Part shown: positions 8,932-15,770 of the stretch, piece after piece
Layout: each line of letters opens with the position of its first letter
Numbering within the stretch: the stretch's first letter is position 1
Assembly: GCF_035013185.1 (NCBI RefSeq)
Contig: NZ_JAYGJO010000001.1
Location: 248,001-312,000, forward strand
Reading direction: 5' to 3'
Length of the DNA: 64,000 nt
Origin: Acerihabitans sp035013185
Lineage (GTDB): Bacteria > Pseudomonadota > Gammaproteobacteria > Enterobacterales > Enterobacteriaceae
The notes under the pieces: generated by a model
What the model was told of the DNA's origin: nothing
The model's database searches: none
Seen by the model: the letters and a program-made list of their open reading frames with translations, nothing else
Made by a program: the position numbers and the translations under genes

Positions 8932-10185
8932 ATGCTTAGGGTAGAAATGCTGTGCACCGGCGACGAAGTTCTGCATGGACAGATTATCGATACCAATGCG
9001 GCCTGGCTGGCGAATTATTTGTTTGAGCAAGGGTTGCCCATGAGCGCACGCATGACGGTGGGAGATAATTTATCCGCGCTGGTGGCGGCATTAACTGAGA
9101 GAAGCCTGCGTGCGGATATTATGATTGTTAACGGTGGCCTTGGCCCTACCAGCGACGATCTCAGCGCGTTGGCTGCCGCCACCGCTGCCGGTGAGGAATT
9201 GGTGGAACACCCGGAATGGTTGGCAAAAATCGAAGCCTTTTTTGCCGAACGAGGCCGGGTCATGGCACCCAGCAATCGCAAACAGGCGTTAATCCCGGCC
9301 AATGCTGAAATGATCGACAACCCGGTCGGCACAGCCTGCGGTTTCGCGCTGAAACTTAACCGCTGCCTGATGTTTTTTACCCCTGGGGTGCCGTCGGAAT
9401 TCAAAGTAATGGTCGCGCAGCAAATCGTGCCGCGCCTGCGCGATCGTTTTGATCTGCCCGATCCGCCGATATGCCTGCGTCTGACGACGTTCGGTCGCGC
9501 GGAAAGCGAGCTGGCCAGCCAACTCGATAGTCTGGTGCTGCCAGAAGAGGTGGTGTTGGGTTATCGCTCTTCCATGCCGATTATTGAATTAAAACTCACC
9601 GGTCCGGCACATGAGCGGGAAACGATGGAACTCGCCTGGCAACAGGTGCGTGAGGTGGCGGGGGAAAGCGCCATTTATGAAGGAACCGATGATCTGCCGA
9701 CCCAACTGGCACAGCGACTCCGCCAGCGCCTGTTCAACGTGGCCATTGGCGAGATCTTTACCGCCGGTATGCTGACTTGGCAGTGCCAAAGTGCGGGTAT
9801 GCCTGTAGTGGGTGGCGAATGGTTAACCGATGATGACAGTACGGCAGCTGTGACCGGTGGCGCTACTGCCGTGCCGGCCAATCGTGCAGACCAAACGTTG
9901 TGTGATCTGGCGCAACAGGCAGCCGCACTGGCTGCCCGTCAAGGGGCATCTTTGGCGCTGGTGGTGGGCGGTTTGGCGCACGATACGGTGAGTTTGGCGC
10001 TGCATACGCCGGAGCGCGATTATGCCCAAACCGTCACCTTTGCTGTGAGTATCCAACGGCATGGCCTGAAAACCCGGCAGGAAGTGGTCGCGCTGATGGC
10101 ATTGAATATGTTGCGTCGCTGGTTAAACGGATGGCCGGTGTATGCGGAACACGGCTGGATACGTATTGCCGCCACATTGGCGTAA
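8932..10185 (+). CDS. yfaY: CinA-like protein YfaY, degenerate C-terminal amidase domain
   Basis: The 417-residue protein has an N-terminal molybdopterin-binding-like (COG1058) domain, with EMLCTGDEVLHGQIIDTNA and VNGGLGPTSDDLSA. The C-terminal half corresponds to the PncC/CinA nicotinamide-nucleotide amidase fold. The catalytic AESCTGG motif of active PncC is not present: the equivalent segment reads GEIFTAGML (about residues 282-290). E. coli YfaY also lacks amidase activity. A strong AGGAGAG site precedes the ATG. Its role is unknown; the N-terminal domain is related to ADP-ribose pyrophosphatase activity in CinA. Confidence 0.9.
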   Translation: MLRVEMLCTGDEVLHGQIIDTNAAWLANYLFEQGLPMSARMTVGDNLSALVAALTERSLRADIMIVNGGLGPTSDDLSALAAATAAGEELVEHPEWLAKIEAFFAERGRVMAPSNRKQALIPANAEMIDNPVGTACGFALKLNRCLMFFTPGVPSEFKVMVAQQIVPRLRDRFDLPDPPICLRLTTFGRAESELASQLDSLVLPEEVVLGYRSSMPIIELKLTGPAHERETMELAWQQVREVAGESAIYEGTDDLPTQLAQRLRQRLFNVAIGEIFTAGMLTWQCQSAGMPVVGGEWLTDDDSTAAVTGGATAVPANRADQTLCDLAQQAAALAARQGASLALVVGGLAHDTVSLALHTPERDYAQTVTFAVSIQRHGLKTRQEVVALMALNMLRRWLNGWPVYAEHGWIRIAATLA

Positions 10186-10314
10186 TCAAGCAATAATAGC
10201 CATCGGGCCTGGCGGGCAATCGGCCGCCGTGCTGATGGCGACCTGTTTGTCATTCTAATAATAACCGCAAACTTGCCCCGACCCATGCTGAGTCGAGCCG
10301 ACATTTTGTCCCGG

Positions 10315-10575
10315 CTATAACGCCAATTCGATATTGCCCTTCGGCAAGCAACAGCAGGGCAGGATCTCGCCAGGTTTGATAAACGCCAGCGGCGTCTGCC
10401 GGTAGGTAACCTGACCGCTAAGCAAACGCAAACGACAGGCACCGCAATAGCCTGAGCGGCACTGTGATTCTACTGCCACCTGGTGGGCTTCCAGTGCCTC
10501 CAGCAGCGAGAGGCAACCCTCACCACAGGCGAGTTGCGTTCCCAGAAAATGCAGGCTGACGATAGGCTGTTCCAT
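10315..10575 (-). CDS. yfaE: 2Fe-2S ferredoxin YfaE, NrdB cofactor maintenance
   Basis: This small ferredoxin supplies electrons to maintain the diferric-tyrosyl radical cofactor of NrdB. It has 86 residues. Cluster cysteines are CRSGYCGAC (CX4CX2C) with the fourth in LPCCCLPKG. It starts three bases after nrdB ends, so it is the last gene of nrdA-nrdB-yfaE. The 130 bases between it and yfaY contain a few short inverted repeats but no clear U-tailed terminator. Confidence 0.95.
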   Translation of the reverse strand: MEQPIVSLHFLGTQLACGEGCLSLLEALEAHQVAVESQCRSGYCGACRLRLLSGQVTYRQTPLAFIKPGEILPCCCLPKGNIELAL

Positions 10576-10578
10576 CGT

Positions 10579-11709
10579 CTAGAGCTGAAAGTCGCTAAGG
10601 TCGTCGGCGTTGACCTCGGAGTCGATTTGACCGACCAGATAGGAACTGACCTCAACCTCCTGCGGTGCCACCTGAACGTTATCGGACACCAGCCAGGTAT
10701 TGATCCAGGGAATCGGATTGGAACGGGTAGCAAAGGGCAGGTCCAGGCCGACCGCCTGCATGCGGATATTGGTAATATAATCCACATACTGGCAGAGTAT
10801 TTCTCGGTTTAAGCCGATCATTGAACCATCACGAAACAGATAGCTGGCCCACTCTTTTTCCTGCTGCGCCGCCAGCACAAATAAATCATAACACTCCTGC
10901 TGGCACTCCTTGGCAATCTCCGCCATTTCCGGATCATCCTCACCGGAACGCAGCAGATTGAGCATATGCTGGGTGCCGGTAAGATGCAGTGCTTCGTCGC
11001 GAGCGATCAGCCGGATAATCTTGGCATTGCCTTCCATCAGCTCACGTTCAGCAAAGGCGAATGAGCAGGCAAAACTGACATAAAAGCGGACGGCTTCTAA
11101 CGCGTTGACGCTCATCAGACACAAATACAGTTTTTTCTTCAGTTCGTGCAAATTAACCACCACTTCGCGCCCATCCACTTGATGGGTGCCGACCCCCAGC
11201 AGATGATAATAGCTGGTCAGTTCGATAAGCTGGTCATAATACCCAGCGATATCTTTAGCGCGTTTTAGTATCTCTTCATTGGTGACGATGTCGTCGAACA
11301 CCAATGAAGGGTCGTTAACAATGTTGCGAATAATATGCGTATAAGAGCGGGAATGGATGGTTTCCGAAAAAGCCCATGTTTCCACCCAGGTTTCCAACTC
11401 GGGGATGGAGATCAACGGCAATAGTGCAACGTTGGGGCTGCGTCCCTGTATTGAATCCAACAGCGTCTGATATTTGAGATTGCTGAGGAAAATATGCTTC
11501 TCATGCTCCGGCAGCGCCTGGAAATCGATGCGATCTCGCGCCACGTCTACTTCTTCCGGTCGCCAGAAAAAGGACAGTTGTTTTTCGATCAGCTTTTCAA
11601 AAATATCGTATTTTTGCTGGTCAAAACGCGCCACGTTTACGCACTGACCGAAAAACATCGGCTCAAGTAACTGGTTATTTTTGTTTTGTGAAAATGTGGT
11701 GTAGGCCAT
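10579..11709 (-). CDS. nrdB: Ribonucleotide reductase class Ia beta subunit NrdB
   Basis: It holds the diiron-tyrosyl radical that starts ribonucleotide reduction by NrdA. It has 376 residues, the same as E. coli. The segment SETIHSRSYTHI contains two iron ligands (Glu, His) and the radical Tyr. Further ligands lie in FAERELMEG and ARDEALHLTG. The C-terminal tail that docks on NrdA ends DSEVNADDLSDFQL. The gene follows nrdA after about 50 bases. Confidence 0.97.
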   Translation of the reverse strand: MAYTTFSQNKNNQLLEPMFFGQCVNVARFDQQKYDIFEKLIEKQLSFFWRPEEVDVARDRIDFQALPEHEKHIFLSNLKYQTLLDSIQGRSPNVALLPLISIPELETWVETWAFSETIHSRSYTHIIRNIVNDPSLVFDDIVTNEEILKRAKDIAGYYDQLIELTSYYHLLGVGTHQVDGREVVVNLHELKKKLYLCLMSVNALEAVRFYVSFACSFAFAERELMEGNAKIIRLIARDEALHLTGTQHMLNLLRSGEDDPEMAEIAKECQQECYDLFVLAAQQEKEWASYLFRDGSMIGLNREILCQYVDYITNIRMQAVGLDLPFATRSNPIPWINTWLVSDNVQVAPQEVEVSSYLVGQIDSEVNADDLSDFQL

Positions 11710-11758
11710 GGTCTCTCCCGTTAGCCACGGGCGGCATCAGCGCCGCCCGTGGCCAGCA

Positions 11759-14044
11759 TTAAATTTTACAGGCGCCGCTTTCGCAATCATCCACGTCAAC
11801 TGAGGCCAGCATGTCTTCTTGCGCATCTTCGGCACCGTCACGGGTATTTTGGTAATACAACGTCTTAACACCGAATTTATAGGCGGTCAGCAGATCTTTG
11901 AGCAGTTGTTTCATCGGGACTTTGCCCGCGGGAAAACGTGCCGGGTCGTAATTAGTATTGGATGAAATAGACTGATCGACAAATTTTTGCATCACCCCTA
12001 CCAAATGCAGATAGCCGTCATTGTTAGGCATTTCCCACAATAGCTCGTAGGCATCCTTCAACCGATTCGACTCCGGCACCACTTGACGCAGGATACCGTC
12101 TTTTGACTGTTTGATACTCACGTATCCGCGCGGCGGTTCGATACCGTTGGTGGCATTGGAAATCTGCGATGAAGTTTCTGAGGGCATCAGTGCCGACAGC
12201 GTTGAATTACGCAGCCCGTGACGTTTAATCTCGCCGCGCAGGGTTTCCCAATCGTAGTGCAAGGGTTCAGAGCAAATGGCGTCCAAATCCTTCTTATAGG
12301 TATCGATGGGCAAAATACCTTGGGAGTAGGTGGTTTCTTTGAACCATGGGCAAGCACCGCGTTCTTGAGCCAGCTCGTTGGATGCTTTCAGCAAATAATA
12401 TTGGATGGCCTCAAAGGTTCGGTGCGTCAGGTTGTTGGCGCTACCGTCGGAGTAACGTACGCCGTTTTTCGCCAAATAATACGCATAGTTGATAACGCCA
12501 ACGCCCAGCGTGCGACGGCCCATGGCGCCACGTTGCGCGGCCGGAATCGGATAATCTTGATAATCCAGCAGGGCATCGAGAGCCCGGACCGCCAAAATCG
12601 CCAGTTCTTGCAAATCATCCAGGCTGTCGAGCGCGCCAAGGTTAAATGCCGACAAGGTACAAAGGGCAATTTCACCGTTTTCATCGTTGACGTCATCCAA
12701 CGGTTTGGTCGGCAGTGCGATTTCCAGGCACAGATTGGATTGCCGAATAGGCGCAATCGCCGCGTCGAACGGACTATGGGTATTACAATGATCCACATGC
12801 TGAATGTAGATCCGCCCGGTAGATGCGCGCTCCTGCATCATCAGCGAGAACAACTCTACCGCTTTGATGCGGGTTTTACGAATACTGTCGTCCGCTTCAT
12901 ATTGGGTGTACAACCGTTCGAACAGCACCTGATCGGCGAAAAAAGCGTCATACAGGCCCGGAACATCGGACGGGCTGAATAAGGTGATATCCTCACCCTT
13001 AACCAGGCGCTGGTACATCAGCTTATTGATTTGCACGCCGTAATCCATATGCCGGACACGGTTGCCTTCAACCCCGCGGTTGTTTTTTAATACCAGCAGA
13101 CTTTCCACTTCCAAATGCCACATCGGATAGAACAGCGTGGCTGCACCGCCGCGCACGCCGCCTTGGGAACAGGACTTCACTGCAGTTTGAAAATGTTTAT
13201 AAAACGGAACACAGCCGGTGTGAAACGCCTCGCCACCCCGAATCGGGCTGCCCAGCGCCCGAATACGACCGGCATTGATGCCGATGCCGGCACGCTGAGA
13301 GACATACTTCACAATGGCGCTGGAGGTCGCGTTAATGGAATCCAGACTGTCGCCACATTCGATCAACACACAGGAGCTGAACTGACGTGTTGGGGTCCGC
13401 ACGCCCGACATGATCGGCGTCGGCAGTGATATTTTAAACGTGGAAATGGCATCATAGAAACGACGGACATAGTCCAGGCGGGTCTCGCGTGGGTAGCCGG
13501 AGAACAAACAGGCCGCCACCAGCATATACAAAAACTGCGCGCTTTCGTAAATTTGGCCGCTCACCCGGTTTTGCACCAGGTATTTACCTTCGAGCTGTTT
13601 AACCGCGGCATAAGAGAAATTCATATCGCGCCAATGATCGAGAAAACCGTCCATTTGGGCAAATTCCTCGGCGCTGTAATCTTCCAGCAAATGCTGATCA
13701 TATTTGCCCATCTCAACCAGGCGCACCACGTGATCGTACAGCGCCGGCGGCTCAAACTGACCGTAGGCCTTTTTGCGCAGATGAAAAATCGCCAAGCGCG
13801 CGGCCAGGTATTGATAATCCGGCGCATCGCGCGAAATCAAATCAGCCGCCGCCTTGATAATGGTCTCATGGATATCGGCAGTTTTGATGCCGTCATAGAA
13901 CTGAATATGGGAACGTAGTGCTACCTGTGAGACCGATACATTTTCCAATCCTTCCGCCGCCCAATCAATCACCCGATGAATCTTGTCGAGATTGATTTTT
14001 TCTTTGGTACCGTCGCGTTTTGTTACGAGCAGACTCTGGTTCAT
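11759..14044 (-). CDS. nrdA: Ribonucleotide reductase class Ia alpha subunit NrdA
   Basis: This is the catalytic subunit that reduces ribonucleoside diphosphates. It has 761 residues, the E. coli length. The N-terminal ATP cone (LLVTKRDGTKEKINLDKI) is the dATP-sensing domain. Active-site features include SCVLIECGDS, NLCLEIALPT and the C-terminal redox pair in CESGACKI. Upstream lie paired NrdR boxes and a DnaA box, so repression by NrdR and replication-linked control are likely. Confidence 0.97.
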   Translation of the reverse strand: MNQSLLVTKRDGTKEKINLDKIHRVIDWAAEGLENVSVSQVALRSHIQFYDGIKTADIHETIIKAAADLISRDAPDYQYLAARLAIFHLRKKAYGQFEPPALYDHVVRLVEMGKYDQHLLEDYSAEEFAQMDGFLDHWRDMNFSYAAVKQLEGKYLVQNRVSGQIYESAQFLYMLVAACLFSGYPRETRLDYVRRFYDAISTFKISLPTPIMSGVRTPTRQFSSCVLIECGDSLDSINATSSAIVKYVSQRAGIGINAGRIRALGSPIRGGEAFHTGCVPFYKHFQTAVKSCSQGGVRGGAATLFYPMWHLEVESLLVLKNNRGVEGNRVRHMDYGVQINKLMYQRLVKGEDITLFSPSDVPGLYDAFFADQVLFERLYTQYEADDSIRKTRIKAVELFSLMMQERASTGRIYIQHVDHCNTHSPFDAAIAPIRQSNLCLEIALPTKPLDDVNDENGEIALCTLSAFNLGALDSLDDLQELAILAVRALDALLDYQDYPIPAAQRGAMGRRTLGVGVINYAYYLAKNGVRYSDGSANNLTHRTFEAIQYYLLKASNELAQERGACPWFKETTYSQGILPIDTYKKDLDAICSEPLHYDWETLRGEIKRHGLRNSTLSALMPSETSSQISNATNGIEPPRGYVSIKQSKDGILRQVVPESNRLKDAYELLWEMPNNDGYLHLVGVMQKFVDQSISSNTNYDPARFPAGKVPMKQLLKDLLTAYKFGVKTLYYQNTRDGAEDAQEDMLASVDVDDCESGACKI

Positions 14045-14122
14045 GAGACTTTTTACCTGTCTGAGTGATCCCCAAGATTATGCAGTTGCATAAGCAAAAG
14101 TAGTGTCCCGTGTGGTACTGAA

Positions 14123-14170
14123 ACACTATATGTAGGGGTTTATACGTTAATTTGATAACAAGATAGTGAC
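14123..14170. promoter_or_regulatory. Two NrdR boxes upstream of nrdA
   Basis: ACACTATATGTAGG at 14123-14136 and ACAAGATAGTGAC at 14158-14170 both resemble the NrdR consensus (ACACTATATATAGTGT). The 16-bp boxes are centred about 31 bp apart, close to three helical turns, which is the usual arrangement for cooperative NrdR repression. They lie 80-125 bases upstream of the nrdA start. Confidence 0.7.
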
Positions 14171-14208
14171 AAAACGCGCTTATTGCAAGGGACGAAAACG
14201 TCTCTATT

Positions 14209-14217
14209 TGTGGATAA
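14209..14217 (-). promoter_or_regulatory. DnaA box upstream of nrdA
   Basis: TGTGGATAA is the exact complement of the consensus DnaA box TTATCCACA. E. coli nrdAB also carries DnaA boxes upstream, linking expression to replication initiation. A single 9-mer can arise by chance, but its position supports function. Confidence 0.6.
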
Positions 14218-14330
14218 CATGGGGGTGAAATGTTAACGGATTCTGTAAAGTGCTATTCCACCGGAGGTTAGCTAATGTCAAAGGCTGTGCACAAAAAAAT
14301 ACAAAAGATACTGTTCGATGTTTTATTAAA

Positions 14331-14394
14331 CGCTGGGGGCGAAAATGTGGGCTAAACCGCATGGCGTTTCCCACAGGGTGCATCTCCCCCAGCG
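14331..14394 (-). terminator. Long stem-loop after ubiG, probable terminator
   Basis: CGCTGGGGG (14331-14339) pairs with CCCCCAGCG (14386-14394). Inside it TGTGGG pairs with CCCACA and AAACCGC can pair with GCGTTT, giving a long interrupted stem. On the minus strand the structure directly follows the ubiG stop and is followed by TTTAATAAAA, so it probably ends ubiG transcription. The U-tract is broken, hence moderate confidence. Confidence 0.5.
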
Positions 14395-14401
14395 AGGTGG
14401 G

Positions 14402-15142
14402 TCACTGACACTGGGTATGCAGCATGTAATTCACGTCAACATTGCCGCCAAGGCTAAAACGATCGCGGATCGGATTGTAATGCAATCCTGTCATGTGGCG
14501 CTCACGCAGCGCAGTGCAGTCCAGCCAGTTGAGCAGTTCGGCGGGTTTGATAAACTTATTGATATCATGCGTGCCGCGCGGCACGATGCGCAATAAATAC
14601 TCTGCGCCGACGATCGCCATCAGCCATGACTTGGGGTTCCGGTTCAAGGTGGAGAAAAAAACGTCGCCGCCGGGTTTCACCAGGCTGGCGCAAGCGCGCA
14701 CGATAGAGGCCGGATCAGGCACGTGTTCCAACATTTCCATACAGGTGACCACATCGTAACGTGCCTGATGGGTCATGGCGTGGTCTTCCACGGTCTGCTG
14801 CACATATTCCACCTGAGTCCCAGTTTCCAACGCGTGCAGACGGGCTACCGCCAACGGCTCGGTGCCCATATCCAGCCCGGTGACCTGCGCGCCTTCGCGC
14901 ACCATGCTTTCGGCCAGAATACCGCCGCCGCAGCCGACGTCCAGCACGGTTTTGCCGAACAGCCCATCAGCGTGTTGGAGTATATAATCCAGGCGCAGCG
15001 GATTGATGCGATGCAATGGCTTGAATTCGCCCTCCAAATCCCACCAACGTGAGGCGACAGCATCGAACTTGGCGATTTCCTGCTGATCAACATTCTCATG
15101 GCGGACGACGGCTTGGTGACTACTACTGACCTGCGGATTCAT
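14402..15142 (-). CDS. ubiG: Ubiquinone O-methyltransferase UbiG
   Basis: It carries out both O-methylations of ubiquinone biosynthesis. It has 246 residues (E. coli 240). The SAM-binding motif I is VLDVGCGGGILAESM, followed by GLDMGTEPLAVAR. The post-motif segment FFSTLNRNPKSWLM is typical of UbiG. It is divergent from gyrA, as in E. coli. Confidence 0.96.
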   Translation of the reverse strand: MNPQVSSSHQAVVRHENVDQQEIAKFDAVASRWWDLEGEFKPLHRINPLRLDYILQHADGLFGKTVLDVGCGGGILAESMVREGAQVTGLDMGTEPLAVARLHALETGTQVEYVQQTVEDHAMTHQARYDVVTCMEMLEHVPDPASIVRACASLVKPGGDVFFSTLNRNPKSWLMAIVGAEYLLRIVPRGTHDINKFIKPAELLNWLDCTALRERHMTGLHYNPIRDRFSLGGNVDVNYMLHTQCQ

Positions 15143-15251
15143 TGTGGCTGCTCCCTTTAGGCGCGCATCATGCGTAATTATCGCCAGTATATACCCAAAA
15201 TAATGTGTGTTGCAGGTAGGCGCAGCACGGCGACAAATCTGTCTAGGACTG

Positions 15252-15738
15252 ATTTGAACCGCGCGTGAACTGGCCTGACAAGGGAACCTCAGGGATAAGG
15301 TTCATCAATATTCAGTCGCTTACGCCAGTCAAAAAACGGGGTAAGCGAAGCCAGCTAACACCCCTGCAGCCTGAAGTATGACGGGTATACCTATAACCTG
15401 GCAACTCACCTGTACCATTGCCAGCCGAAATCACTGTGGTGGGCGGTTTTAGTCGCCGACTATTTTCCCTGAATCGTCGATTTATGGTATACTTTGGCAC
15501 CTTTAAATCCGGGTATACCCCATGCTTCAAGTTGCCTGTGCGTCGGCTGCGCCCGCTCATCCCTAGTCACATAGAGATCTATGTTTAGTGATCTATGTTG
15601 TGAGCTATGTTCCCGGGGATTGATGAACCTCATCTCGAGGTTCATCCGTTGGGCCAGTCGCAAGCGCGGTTCAAATCTGTTCCTGACAGAGTTGTCGCGA
15701 GCGTGCTGTGTTATGCAACTCGAATTATTTCGGGTGTA
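15252..15738. repeat. Nested palindromic repeat element between ubiG and gyrA
   Basis: The 628-base gap between ubiG and gyrA contains no gene but much symmetry. The core, 15511-15738, has imperfect terminal inverted repeats: 15511-15535 (GGGTATACCCCATGCTTCAA then GTTGC) and 15715-15738 (GCAACTCGAATTATTTCGGG then TGTA). It includes a perfect 10-bp palindrome arm pair GATGAACCTC/GAGGTTCATC (15622-15646). A wider pair, ATTTGAACCGCGC (15252-15264) and GCGCGGTTCAAAT (15664-15676), crosses the core boundary. The organisation is that of a non-coding MITE-like repeat of enterobacteria. The gyrA promoter must lie in or just beyond its right end. Confidence 0.6.
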
Positions 15739-15770
15739 GATGCTTCAATTAGTAGAGGGATAGCGGCTGC

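Noticed and set aside
10186..10314. Terminator between yfaY and yfaE
   Set aside because: Short inverted repeats (GCCATC/GATGGC and GACA/TGTC) are present but none has a U-run.
12218..12982. 254-codon plus-strand frame inside nrdA
   Set aside because: Antisense to the conserved NrdA coding region; a shadow frame.
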